Assembly (NCBI GenBank): GCA_038025085.1
Contig: CM076151.1
Location: forward strand, 9,305,001 to 9,369,000
Source: Tetragonia tetragonoides
Lineage: Eukaryota > Streptophyta > Magnoliopsida > Caryophyllales > Aizoaceae
DNA length: 64,000 bases
Reading direction: 5' to 3'
A model generated the notes under the pieces. The model was not told the DNA's origin. It ran no database searches and saw only the letters and a list, made by a program, of their open reading frames with translations. The position numbers and the translations under genes are program-made. Below are positions 11,073 through 22,984 of this stretch, piece by piece. Each line of letters opens with the position of its first letter. The first letter of the stretch is position 1.

Positions 11073-12422
11073 ATGTCTGGTAGTATGCCCAAATATGATA
11101 TTCCTTTGTTTGATGGTAAAATTAATTTTACTGTGTGGAAGAGTACGGTTGAGGATTTGTTGGTTCAACAAAATTTAGATGAGGCTTTAGATGAGACAAA
11201 GCCTAGTGGGGTGACCGATGCCCAATGGACATCGAAGAAGAAGAAAGCTGTCAGTACTATTAGATTAGCTATGGCTCCGGAGATCAAGTATAATTACTTG
11301 ACTGAGACAGATCCAAAGAAGTTGTTGGATAAGCTCCAGAGTGTATATGCATCAAAGTCACTGACTAACAAGCTTTGTTTGAGATATGAGTTGTACCAGC
11401 TAAAGATGGAGCAAGGTACAGCGTTGCAGGACCACATTAATAACTTTAACCAGCTAGTATGTCAGTTGAGAAATGCAGATGAGAAGATCTCTGATCAAGA
11501 GGAGGCATTGTTATTGTTGGCTTCACTACCTAAGTCCTACAGGCCAATTGTGCAGACATTACTTGTAGGGAGGACAGAGATTACACTAGATGAAGCAATG
11601 ACAGTGTTGAGAGAGAATGATCGGATGATGTTGCAGGTTGATGGTATCTCTTCAAGTGATGGAGGAGATAGAGTACTAGCTGCGGAGGTGTCCGAAAGAG
11701 GGAGGAATCATGATAGAAGAGGAGGTGGCCCGAGAAGTAGATCGAAGTCGCGCGCGAGAGACTTTAGTAACGTGGAGTGTTACTATTGTGGTGAGAAGGG
11801 TCATATTCAGAGTCGTTGCCCAAAGATGAGAGATGATTTGAAGAGTTTCAAGCAGCTGCAAGAGAAGATGGGTAAGACAAAAATTGATGATGATAGCGGT
11901 TCCTCTAATGTGGCTATGTCTTGTGATGGTAATAAAGAGTTGTTCTTGGCTAGTAACAATGAGGGGAAGGAAAGCCAAGAGAGTTGGGTGTTGGACTCCG
12001 GCGCTTCAGTTCATATTTGTAGAGACCATGCTATGTTTGATACTTTGTGCCAAGATGGTGAGTATGGTGACATTAACATGGGGAGTGGTAAGTTGAAGAC
12101 CAAAGGGATGGGAAGCATCCGCATTGAGCTCCATGGTGGTGTGACTAGAACCTTCCACAATGTGAGATATGTACCCGATGCTCGTTTTAACGTGATTTCG
12201 TTGGGTGAGTTGACATCGCAAGGATGTAGATACATTGGTACGGGAAGGTGGTGCAAAGTGTATCGTGGTGCTACTTTGATTGTGCAAGGAAAGAAGGCGG
12301 AGAACAACTTGTGTTATGTTGAGGGTCATTGCATAGGGAGGAGCAAGACCGTGAAGAAAAAGGTCCGTTTCTCGGACAAGGTGGAAGTATTTGGTGATTT
12401 GGGTCGAGGGAGGATTTGTTGA
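11073..12422 (+). CDS. Copia gag-protease polyprotein, truncated before integrase
   Basis: 449-residue ORF. The start MSGSMPKYDIPLFDGKINF at 11073 is chosen because upstream codons lie in the LTR and PBS; the frame is open from 10875. Residues about 60-200 form the UBN2/copia gag domain. A CCHC zinc knuckle sits at 236-249 (C-x2-C-x4-H-x4-C), preceded by a basic RGGGPRSRSKSRAR stretch. The aspartic protease motif DSGAS is at 308-312. The start of a gag-pre-integrase-like segment (NVISLGELTSQGC) follows, then the frame runs through KKKVRFSDKVEVFGDLGRG into the 3' LTR. The stop TGA (12420-12422) lies inside the LTR's first bases. All enzymatic pol domains after protease are missing. Confidence 0.92.
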   Translation: MSGSMPKYDIPLFDGKINFTVWKSTVEDLLVQQNLDEALDETKPSGVTDAQWTSKKKKAVSTIRLAMAPEIKYNYLTETDPKKLLDKLQSVYASKSLTNKLCLRYELYQLKMEQGTALQDHINNFNQLVCQLRNADEKISDQEEALLLLASLPKSYRPIVQTLLVGRTEITLDEAMTVLRENDRMMLQVDGISSSDGGDRVLAAEVSERGRNHDRRGGGPRSRSKSRARDFSNVECYYCGEKGHIQSRCPKMRDDLKSFKQLQEKMGKTKIDDDSGSSNVAMSCDGNKELFLASNNEGKESQESWVLDSGASVHICRDHAMFDTLCQDGEYGDINMGSGKLKTKGMGSIRIELHGGVTRTFHNVRYVPDARFNVISLGELTSQGCRYIGTGRWCKVYRGATLIVQGKKAENNLCYVEGHCIGRSKTVKKKVRFSDKVEVFGDLGRGRIC

Positions 12423-13149
12423 GGTAACGCCCCAAATACCAAATAATATTTAGTTGTGTTTTATTTTAGTTTTGTAAAGAAAAGAAAATAAAACAAAAGA
12501 AAAAAAAGAAAAAGAAAATAAAAAGGTCTTGGTCTGTGATTGGCTTCCAAATAGAAGCTGAACACTTAGAAAATAAGTAGGAAAAGGTTTCTTTGATTGA
12601 CAGGGAACAAAAACAGCCCAAGCAATTAGAAGACTTGCACGGCATGTGAGAGAGCCGAAACAAAGCAAAAGAAAAGCCGTAAGAACAAACAGCCGAAGAC
12701 AAAGAAAGGAAGAGAGCCAGTGAGTGTGAGAGACAAACAAAGAGTGAGAGAAATTGAGTATTTCTCCAAAGAGGTTTGTTCCAGTTCACGGTTAATTCGG
12801 TTTGTTCGGGTGAAGATAATCGGAGTATTCGGTTCGGTCATCGACAGGTATTTGTGGGTACATCTTTGGTTTTGTGGGAGTACCAAATTGAGTTAGGGTT
12901 TGTCAATTTGTACTAGTACCAAAGATAGATTGTCTACTTGTTGTTTGATCTTGTGAGTGTTACCGATTGTACTCTTGATTATTATAGTGAATCATATTTT
13001 AGTGAGTGGAGATCCGCACCGTGGTTTTTCCCCTAATTGAGAGGGGTTTTCCACGTAAAATTGTTTGTGTTGTTTTTGGGTTCTTGCACTTTATTTTTCC
13101 GATTATCTGTTATTGTGATTGTGGGTAAATACCGTAGTTTTCCCCAACA
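12417..13149 (+). repeat. 3' LTR of the copia element
   Basis: 733 bp; one mismatch to the 5' LTR (A13005). Followed at once by the ATATT duplication. Confidence 0.93.
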
Positions 13150-13154
13150 ATATT

Positions 13155-16040
13155 CAGTATATATTGTCAATGAAAATGAGAAATCTTTCATGGGAATTAT
13201 ACTAGATAACAGAAAAAATACCTTTAAGTCATTAGGCGGCTTGTTAATTATTCTCCATAATGGTGGTGAATATATTAGGGATATCTACAAAATGTAGAAG
13301 TGGGAATATTACTTTATTTTGGACTATAAAGATAATGATCAAGACAAATGAAACATGCAATGGGAAACCCCTGGCTCCTTTGGATTCAAACAAGTGATTG
13401 TGCTTCATTGTTGAAGCAAAATGAGCACAACAATAGTACCTGTAATCTCCAACATGGTTGAGATTAATATAGCTCCTTAATTAGAGGGATATTCTGTTCC
13501 TTATTAACCATTTAACAAAGTGGAATTATGGAATTTCTTATCAGTTCCCTACAAAAGTAGCATTAGTGTATTATCACATCCATACAAAGGAGACACTTTG
13601 AAACGATAGACTAGAACATCTTGTATAAATATGTGAACAGAATAATTGAGTAATTGACATCACTTCTTGACGAGTTTAACTAGATAAAGATTGTTACCAT
13701 CTAAAAGAAAAAGTATTGTTTCTTTATGTAGTTTTTGTGTAAGACCCACTCATCATGGTAAAAAGAAATGAAGTCATTTTTTTATAGAATCAAGAGTAAC
13801 TTGACCGCAATAGTGATTCATAGTAATCCAACATCTACAAAAGTTATAGTGATCTAGCTCTGTCTCACCATAAGACTATTACATACTACTTGTGTCGCAA
13901 TGTAGTATGTACCCCAACCCAACCAAAAGAAGAAAATAAATGAGAGAGAAGACTTACACAAAAGGATAATAATGAGTTGTAGCCTGTAAGGTAGGATAAG
14001 CGGAAAAGAAGTGTGATATAGAGTCAATTTTTCACTAAGGGTGAAATAACGCACGTTAATATGCAAACTTAATTAATAGACTAATTTGTAGGCATACTTT
14101 TTTGTTCATCGGTAATAAGTGATAAGTCGGTTTCTAAAACTCTACTACATACTCAATTCATATTCAATTCATATTTAATTTAATTTAGTTCAGTTCAATA
14201 TGTGATTCGGTTCAGTTAATTTAGCTCACTTCAATAACAAAAGAGCATACATATATAGTTACATACTGTAGATTATCGAAAGTTTTCTATCTTTGGTGCT
14301 TCGCACAAAATATAATACATGACCATTTTCGACTAAACCTATTGGCTGATTTGCTTTTCACTTCCCAGATTATATTGATGCTCACTTCTTTTGTAAAGTG
14401 GAACTTCATGGGAGGATGTGCAACTTTACTTTCTATTGGCTGAAAATCATAAATATGTGTTTTTTATTAGTAATTCTTCAACAAATTTGTAGAAGGAAGT
14501 TCATAATTTCTTTAACTTCATTATTCACGATATATATGCTAGAGTATATTTCATGTTGGAAGTAAATAGTGGATAGCTAATGGACGTCGTGGGATGATCC
14601 TGGACCAATGGTACCGAATTTGAATATATATAGAGTGGACAGACGATTCACAAAATCACTTTAAATTAGTCCCAATGGCCACATATTGTACTGGACTTTT
14701 GGAAGACACCAACATCTAACATGTGTGAGACAAAAACCTATGGTAGCATAGATCACAATTCTTATTACCTAGATCATGGATTTATGTAGTTGTATGAACC
14801 CCAATAAAACTATATCCGTTATATTGAGTGCGCTTTACTTGAATAAGTATTAATAATTTGATATATTACGATTTTTTTTTCAAAAAACATGTAAAAAAGA
14901 AAGAAAACATGTTAGAAATACTCATGGTGATTAATTGGGTTAGGTATCGTGTAGAAAGCCATATAGGTAGAGTTGCATGGTCAAGCGGACCAATATTGTA
15001 TCCACCTCTAAGACGCCGCCGATGAGCTATACCTATAAAGGAACCACAAATTATCACTTAGATCCTAAGTCCACGTAGTTGTGAACTGAAAGACATTAAT
15101 CGACGAGACGATAGAAAGAGGAGCCTTCGATTATTTGATTTTCAACTGGGCTTAAAGTATGAGTAATGCACAAGCCCCTCCATTCCTTGTAATTAGAAGA
15201 CTTAATTATAGGACTAGCTAGATATGTTAAGACAATAATCTATATGTATGTGTTCCACATCGAAAGAATGATAACTAGAAGACTATAACTATCATATTAG
15301 TTGGTGAGTTACTCCACCTAGCACCAATTGATTGTAAGATAAAATTCACTTGACTTATTTATGCTCTACTCTCATTCACGTGCGAACCTGCAGACCAAAA
15401 TCAGTTAACATTTGGACCCCAAATAAAATAATACTTTAGGTGCCACAATGTTTGTCCTCCCTTTAGGCAGCTTAGCCACAAAAACACAAGTGAGATTATT
15501 GGTAGGCCCTTTCCGCTGAGATGTGGGGGATGTGAAATAAAGGGCTATTCGACCACTTGTAGAACCGAAAGTGTAAAAGGCAATAAAAATGGGAGCACGC
15601 ATCCTGCCATTAAAATGGTAACATATACTACCTCATCCTCATGTATGTATTTTAGTCCCTTTTTATTTAGCTAGGATCAGTGAATCACGACATGTGCAAA
15701 TTCGTCAAAATTATTGTGTTCTTCCAATTGTTAACCTAAATTACAAAACTTGGTGTAGTTTGATTGCCAATATTGTGTAGCCTTTATCCCTTTATCCATT
15801 TTGTTTACTTTTTTTTTTTGAGGTAATCCATTTTGTTTACTTTGTTTACGTCTTTATGAGCCAAAATATTGAAAGAGTAATGAGTAATGCTGCACGAGTA
15901 TACGGGACATCAGTACAGCAGGGCTGTCATTTTGTAATTCGTTTGGATGCGATTGAAAATATGCTTTCTAATTTTAGTTTCTGGTTTATGAGGACATATA
16001 TGGGATATTATAGGATGCAGGCTCCGTTCTTTTCAACTGC
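13155..16040. other. AT-rich intergenic region
   Basis: Nearly 2.9 kb without a recognisable gene; open frames are short (at most ~70 codons) and unlike any family I know. Low-complexity TTCAATTCAGTT words around 14150-14230. Confidence 0.4.
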
Positions 16041-16044
16041 ACAA

Positions 16045-16550
16045 AATTTAGCTGAAATAAATTGATTTTTGTAAGTTGATCTCTAACCATTTTAAACTCG
16101 TCCAAACATATTTAATATTGGACTTGTTTGAAAGTTAGCCTTGAGATCGTCAATCTACTTACATAGTTATCATCATGAATTTATTTCGGGATAAATAGTT
16201 ATATGAGACATGAGTATACAAATGTACTGAACTGAACTGGACTAAATTGAATTTGAGTGAAATTAAGTTGAGGCAAATAGAGTCGTAAATAAATTTTCAC
16301 GCTATGTTTAATGCTGCTTATTTTTTGGTGCAGTTCAATCCTTTGTTTAGTTCTGAATACAGTGCAGTTCATCTCGAATTTATCATTCAAATAATTTATT
16401 TATTTCAAAATAAATTCATGGTGATACTTGTGCCATCATAAATAAAAGAATATTTTCATATGAGTCCACTATTAAATATAGTTGGATGAATTTTAAATGG
16501 TTAAAGATCGATGAAGTTAGAATAATCAATTCAGTTTGAATAAGTTTAGA
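16045..16550. mobile_element. Decayed long inverted-repeat element (possible MULE-like or foldback relic)
   Basis: Left-arm blocks (CTCTAACCATTTTAAACTCG ~16081; ATATTTAATATTGGAC; ATCATGAATTTATTT ~16171) reappear inverted on the right (AAATAAATTCATGGTGAT ~16408; GTCCACTATTAAATAT; TTTAAATGGTTAAAGATCG ~16492). The arms extend over 100 bp with many mismatches. No target duplication could be fixed. Confidence 0.45.
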
Positions 16551-16683
16551 TGAATTCAAATAAGTTTAGATAAATTCAATTAAGTTTTTTTCCACTTGAA
16601 AAGGACGGCCCTCAGTTTAGCTATCAATTACAAATTGTAAGACTTTTATTATACTAGTCGAATAGTTCTTGACAATTTTCATT

Positions 16684-19600
16684 ACCAAGGGCCTACCATG
16701 TCCCCTAGGGGTAGTCCGTGCGATGTGGTGTGAAAATATCCACCTTCGTTTTGCGGATTATAGCCTTCGTTTTCGGCTTCCTGGGGCTCAGGTGTCATTT
16801 TTGCCCAAACTTCTCCGAGGGGTCTACCATGATCCTAGAGGACTTTCTGTGTCCCGCGAGAGTCATCCAGATCCCCGAACATTGATGTCACCCATGCCTT
16901 TGCAGGTTTTCCGGCTCTTACATCAGTGTCCCGTAAAATGCCCTTCCTAACCTATCAGGGACCGGATAAGCCACCCGAAGGGCCTCCCATATCCCCTAGG
17001 GGTAGTTCGTGCGCTGTGGTGCGAAAATATCCACCTTCGTTTCAGGGCCTCTCGGAAGTTCAAAAAACGTGGATATAGCCTTCGTTTTCGGCTTCCCGGG
17101 CCTCGGGTGTCATTTTTTGCCAAACTTCTCCGAGGAGTCTACCATGACTCTAAAGGAGCTTCAGTGCCCCGAGAGTGTCATCCACATCCCCGAACTTCGA
17201 TATCATCAATGCCTTGGGTGTTCTGACTCTTACATTAATTAGTGTCTCGTAAAATGCCCTTCAAGCCTATTAGGGACCGTATAGGCCACCCCAAGGATCT
17301 CCCACGTCTCCAAGGTGTAGTCCATGCGATGAGGTGCCAAAATGGCCACCTTCATTCAGGGGCCGTTCCAAGACCTCCCGGAAGCTCAAAAAAAGTTAAT
17401 TATAGCCTTCGTTTTCAGCTTCCCGGGGCTCGGGTGTCATTTTTGCCCAAACTTCTCCAAGAGGTCTACCATGACCCTAGAGGACCTTTGGTGCCCCGGG
17501 AGCGTTATCCAGAACCCCGAACTTCGATATCACCCATGCCTTTGATGTTCCGACTCTAACATCAGTGTCCCATAAAACGCCCTTTCAAGCCTATCAGGGA
17601 CCGGATAAAGCACCCTAAGGGCCTCCTATATTTCCTACTGGTAGTTCGGGCGATGTGGTGCGAAAATATCCACCTTAATTTTGGGGCCGATCCGGGGCCT
17701 CCCGCAAGCTCAAAAAACGTGGATTATAGCCTTCATTTTCGGCTTCCCAGGGCTCGGGTGTCATTTATGCCCATACTTTTTTGGAGGGTCTATCATGACC
17801 GTAGAGGACCTTCCATGCCCCAGGAGCCTCAACCAGATCCCCGAACTTCAGTATCCCCCATACCTTTGGTGTTCCGTCTCTTACATCAATGTCCCGTAAA
17901 ACGTCGTTCCAAGCCTATCATGGAACGGATAATCCACTCAAAGAGCCTCCCATGTCCCCTAGGGGTAGTCCGTGTGATGTTGTGCGAAAATATCCACAAT
18001 TGTTACTGGGCCTCCCGGAAGCTCAAAAAACGTGGATCATACCCTTCGTCTTCGGCTTCCCGGGACTCGGGTGTCATTTTTGCCCAAACATATCCGGGGG
18101 CTCTACCATGACCCTAAAGGACCTTCGGTGCCCCGGGAGCGTCATTCAGATCTCCGAACTTCGATATCTCTCATGCCTTTGGTGTTCTGTCTCTAACATC
18201 AGTGTCCCGTAAAACCCCTTCCAAACCTAGTAGGAACCGAATAAGCCACTCCAAGGACCTCCCATGTCTTCTATTATATGGGTAGTTTGTGTAATGTGGT
18301 GCAAAAATATCCACCTTCATTTCGGGGCCATTCCGGGACATCCGAAAGATAAACAAAACGTGGGTTCAGCCTTCGTTTCCGGCTTTCCGGGGCTCGGGTG
18401 TAATTTTTGCCCAAACTTCTCCGAGAGATCTACTATGACCCTAGAGGACCTTCGTTGCTCCAAAAGCTTTTTCCAGATCCCGGAACTATGATATCACCCA
18501 TTCCATTGGTGTTCCGACTCTTCCATCATTGTCCCATAAAACGCCCATCCAAACCTATCAGGGACCGTATAAGCCACCCCAACGGCCTCCCATGTCCTCT
18601 AGAGGTAATCTATGCGACGTGGTGCGAAAATATCAACATTCTGTCCGGGGCCTCTCAGAAGCTCAAAAAACGTGGATTATAACCTTCGTTTTTGGGTTCT
18701 TGGAGCACAGGCGTCATTTTTGCCCAAACTTCTCCGAGTGGTGTACCATGACCCTAGAGGACATTCGGTGTCCCGGGAAAGTCATCCAGATCCTCAAACT
18801 TCGATATCACCCATGCCTTTGGTGTTCCGACTCTTACATCAGTGTCCCTTAAAACGTCATTTCAAGCCTATTAGGGACCAGATAAGCCACCCCAAGGGCC
18901 TCCCACGTCCCTTAGGGATAGTCTGTGCGCTTTGGTGCAAAAATATCCACCTTCGTTCTGGGGCCTCCCCAAAGCTCTAAAAACGTGGATTATAACCTTC
19001 GTTTTCAGCTTCCCTGGGTTCGGTTGTCATTTTATCCCAAAATTCTCCGGGGGGTCTATCATGACCTTAGAGGACCTTCGGTGCCCCGAGAACGTCATCT
19101 AGACCCCCAAACTTCGATATTACCCATGCCTTTGGTGTTCCAACTGTTACATTAGTATCACGTAAAATGCCCTTCCAAGCTTATTAGGGACCGGATAATC
19201 CACCCTAAGAGCCTCCCATATCCCCTAGGGTTAGTCCGTGCGATGTGGTGCCAAAATATCCACCTTCGTTCTAGGGCCGATTTGGGGCCTGCCAGAAGCT
19301 CAAAAAACGTGGATTATAGCCTTGGTTTTCGGCTTCCCGGGGCTCGGTGTCATTTTTGCCGAAACATCTCCGGTAGGTTTACCATGACCTTACAGGACTT
19401 TCGATACCCCGGGAGCGTCATCCAGATCCCTGAACTTCGATATCACCCATGTCTTTCGTGTTCCGACTCTTACATCCTTCCAAGGCTATCAGAGACCGGA
19501 TAAGTCACCCCAAGGGCCTCAAATGTTTCCTAGGGGTATTCCGTGCGATGTGGTGCGAAAATATTCATATTCGTTTCGGGGCCTCCCAGAGGCACAAAAA

Positions 19601-20036
19601 ACGTGGATTATAGCCTCGTTTTCGGCTTCCCGGAGCGCGAGTGTCATTTTTGCCCAAATTTCTCCGTGGGTTTACCATGACCCTAAAGGACCTTCGGTGC
19701 TACGGGAGCGTCTTTCATATCCCCAAATTTCGATATCACCCATGCCTTTGGTGTTTCGACTCTTACATCAGTACCCTGTAAAACGCCCTTCCAAGTCTAT
19801 CAGGGACCGGATAAACCACCCCAAGGGCCTCCCATATTCCCTAGGGGTAGTTCGTGCGATATGGTGCAAAAATATCCACTTTCGTTCCGGGGCCTTTTGG
19901 AAGCTTAACCCGGGGCTCGAGTTTTATTTTTGCCCAAAATTTTATGGGGGGTCTACCATGACCCTAGAGGACCTTCGGTGCCCCAGAAGTGTCATCCAGA
20001 TCCCGAACTTCGAAATCACCGGTGCCTTTGGTGTTA
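16684..20036. repeat. Tandem array 2 of the ~313-bp repeat (about 11 units)
   Basis: Same family as 4110-5640. The CCC(A/T)TATCCCCTAGGGG-type landmark recurs near 16696, 16986, 17301, 17626, 17950, 18262, 18589, 18903, 19216, 19521 and 19828; spacings are 290-327, mean about 313. Units are diverged and the last one is truncated after the CATGACCCTAGAGGACC and GATCCCGAACTTCG blocks. GC content is clearly higher than the flanks. Frames stay open for 60-170 codons in several units but in differing frames, so I do not call genes here. Confidence 0.88.
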
Positions 20037-20093
20037 TATTTTAGGGTCCACAACATATTATTATATTATCTTTTTCATCCGTATTATTTACTA

Positions 20094-20121
20094 CTCCCTT
20101 CGCCTCAAATTTATCTTTACA
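20094..20121. mobile_element. Left terminus of a Stowaway-type MITE, interrupted
   Basis: TA-CTCCCTTCGCCTCAAATTT resembles the MITE end at 57344. It is cut at A20121 by the Helitron-like dimer; the rest of the MITE could not be traced safely. Confidence 0.4.
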
Positions 20122-20680
20122 CTAGATTTCGTGCCCGTGCAATGCACGGGTTCTTGTTTATCACCCTTCGTTATTAGAAAATATTTTTAATCATATCAAA
20201 ATATAAAGTTGAATAATAGGCGTAGCAAGGAACAATAATTTTTAGTGAAATATAATAATTATGTTACTTATTTTAATTAAAATAAAATAAAATTATTTTT
20301 AATTTCTTTTTAATCACCCATGCATTTATGACTATTTATTACCTATTCAATGCCACCTTGGTGTCATTGAATAGGTAATTAATAGTCATAAATGCAAGGG
20401 TGATTAAAAAGAATTTAAAAATACTTTATTTTATTTTAATAAAAAAAGTAACATAATTAATATATTTATTATCCTAAAAATAAATATATTATATATTCAC
20501 TAAAAATGTATTTTTTTTGTTAAATGTGCTTTTTTTGCTGATAAAAGATTATCATTTTTCTTTGCTACTCCTATTATTCAACTTTATATATTTACATGAT
20601 TAAATTTTTATTATTATTTTGATTCTAATAACAAAGTATGATAAAGAAGAACCCGTGCACCGCAAGGACACGAAATCTAG
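20122..20680. mobile_element. Head-to-head dimer of short Helitron-like elements
   Basis: Two copies of one ~230-317-bp sequence are joined at their 5' ends near 20354-20363. The right copy (20364-20680, +) begins TCATTGAATAGG and ends CACGAAATCTAG followed by T. The left copy (20122-20353, -) ends with the hairpin CCCGTGCATTGCACGGG, an 8-nt spacer, CTAG and T. Hairpin + CTRR + T is the Helitron 3' signature and TC its 5' signature. No target duplication is expected. No Rep/helicase is encoded. Confidence 0.6.
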
Positions 20681-22261
20681 TATATATGTATAATTAAGTT
20701 CTCACCAAGGTCGCATTTAATAGTTATAAATGTGTTCTTAAACCAAATTAGATAAATATATAAAAAAATCATAAACACATATTTACCTTTAGGTGAAATG
20801 AAGAACTATATATCAATCACTTTTAAATAAGAAAATTAAATTTACTAATCAATTACCACGCACTCTGAATTAAACTACGTGGAGGGTAAGGGAGTGCATG
20901 AGTCAAGCTTTTGTATAATGAGTAACGAGTAACCTCTCAATATCCAAGAAACCCAACAAATTCTAGAACAATTTCCGTTACTTATTTTCCAAACGTTTGG
21001 AGTACTGAGTACTTTGCATCTACCTAAACTACCACTACTATAAAACCAGCCACTACTTGCTTGGAAAAGTCATGGAAAATAGAACCACCATTACCATAAT
21101 CATATTTATCAGATCATTGTCTCTCTTTCTCCTCCAACACCTTAATCATAGCCATAGACAACTTGAAGATCATAGTAAAACTAATCAGATTCGAAATTAC
21201 CCAACCGTCGTGTTTTCACTATGAATCGTCATTGTAGATGATTTAAGGAGGCAAGATATATCCTTAAGCATTCCCAAAGGCGCACATGCATCCAGCAAGG
21301 CAGTAACATAAAATGGTTAAAGAAACGTTTGCTTCAAAATCTTTGCACTTTGTGTCTCTTCGATTATTTATATTATTTGTGTCAGACTATCAACATAGTA
21401 CTTCCCCCAACAACTACCGAAGAGGAGAGATTGGGTTCTTTACTTATGTTTCAAATTATTTATGTTGTCAACACTTAGCACCCGTGTATTAAGTTGAAAT
21501 GAAGGGTTAATTTGTTTGTTCCCCGTTTTAGCTTTTTTTCATCATTTTCTAAAAATTATTATTGTCTAACTGATCGATCCATTGGTTTGCTTCTCACTCT
21601 TAAGTTTAAACTTTTTACCGTGGAATATGTTTATATGAGCACCATAAAGGTTACCATCGAAGCTAAACATATATTTGACACAAATTTAATTGAGATTTTA
21701 TCAAACCACTAGAATATAAGTTTTAATCAGAAAAAATATTATAGATTTCTAATTAGTGTGTATCATTTTCTACCCTTAATTTTTTTTTGAAGACTACTCA
21801 ACTATTATTGTTGTTTAATGAATATAAGTATTCATAATCAAAGGGGTGTTTAAATTTCTCATTGAATAATCTCATTCAAAATAATGTAAAAGATATGCAT
21901 ACTCCAAAAGGTTTATATGTGTATTGATGCTTAAGAAAACGGGTTCCTAAATCGGATTTTTGTACATTAATTTTTCTATTTTATACCAACAAAATTAGTA
22001 GATGAAAACAAATCGTTCGGTCTAAAGGACTCAAAACAAAAAAAAGTATTTTAATAGTAAAAAATAAAAATGTTAAGCTAAAACATCGAAAAAGACAATC
22101 ATGTTTAAATTGTTATTAATGTCATCGTAATTAGAATTCCAACGCATAAAAATATGGACTCGTGCAATACGTGAGCCAATATAAAGATTCATTAATGGTC
22201 ATTAATATTTTTAATGTTCCTCACTTCCTCCTTAATATTTTGTCAATTGAGAAAAGAAATA
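20681..22261. other. AT-rich intergenic stretch
   Basis: No gene recognised. A CTCGTGCAATACGTGAG word at ~22163 resembles a mutated terminal hairpin of the Helitron-like family. Confidence 0.35.
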
Positions 22262-22700
22262 AGTGGTAATGAATAGTCATAAATCCATGCGTGACTAAAA
22301 AGAAATCAAAAATAATTTTATTAAATTTTAATAAAATAAGTAGCATAAGTAAAAAATAGTTATAAATCCATGGGTAATTAAAAAGAAAGCAAAAATAATT
22401 GTATTTAATTTTAATAAAATAAGTAGCATATGTAAAAAACAGTTATAAATCCATGTGTGATTAAAAATAAATCAAAATTAATTTTATTTTATTTTTAATA
22501 ATATATGTAGCATGAATATTTTAACGAAAAAAATTCACCAATCATTTTATTTCTTTGTTCAATGTGATTTTTTTGTTGATCGGAAAATTATTACTGTTGT
22601 TTGCTATTACTCAACTTTATATATTATTGATAATATTAATTTTTCTTTTTCATATTGAAGCTAATAACAGATGATGATGATCAAGAACTCGTGCAAGGTA
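22262..22700 (+). mobile_element. Helitron-like element relic with internal ~80-bp triplication
   Basis: Starts with the family word GTAATGAATAGTCATAAATCC. An AT-rich block (ATAAATCCATG...TTAAAAAGAAA...AATAAAATAAGTAGCATA) occurs three times at about 22278, 22361 and 22442. It then follows the same body as the copy at 22701-22984 and stops at a mutated hairpin, GAACTCGTGCAA. Confidence 0.5.
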
Positions 22701-22983
22701 GCATTGAATAGTAATAAATAATCATAAATGTATGAGTGTTAAAAATAAATTAAAAATAAATTAAGCATTATTTTTATTTTATTTAATAAAATAAGTAACA
22801 TAAGCATTATATTTATTATCCTAAAAATATTATATATTCACTAACAATGTAATTTCTTTGTTAAATGTATTTTTTTGTTGAGAAAAAGATTATTATTGTT
22901 CCTTGGTACTCCTATTATTCAACTTTATAAAAAGATTATTATTGATAAACACGAACCCGTGCATCGCACGGGCACGAAATCTA

Positions 22984-22984
<1 letters not shown>
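22701..22984 (+). mobile_element. Helitron-like short element
   Basis: Begins GCATTGAATAGTAATAAATA and ends with hairpin CCCGTGCATCGCACGGG, spacer CACGAAAT, CTAG and a following T that starts a long TA tract. Same family as 20122-20680. Confidence 0.6.

Larger units (their letters stand above)
10255..13149 (+). mobile_element. Ty1/copia non-autonomous LTR retrotransposon (gag-protease only, TR-GAG type)
   Basis: Two 733-bp LTRs (10255-10987, 12417-13149) begin TGTTGAGG and end CCCCAACA, flanked by a perfect 5-bp duplication ATATT (10250-10254 and 13150-13154). The primer binding site TGGTATCAGAGC (10989-11000) matches initiator tRNA-Met, as usual for plant copia. A purine tract GAGGGAGGA lies at 12406-12414. 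The single ORF holds gag, zinc knuckle and protease; integrase, reverse transcriptase and RNase H are absent between protease and 3' LTR. It could move only with enzymes supplied in trans. The LTRs differ at one position seen (C10843 versus A13005). Confidence 0.95.

Noticed and set aside
16669..20044. Frames of up to 173 codons in array 2
   Set aside because: Same satellite, same reasoning; no splice signals or start context conserved between units.
20122..20160. GC hairpin CCCGTGCAATGCACGGG as a transcription terminator
   Set aside because: The genome is eukaryotic and the hairpin recurs at element ends with CTAG; a Helitron-like terminus explains it better.
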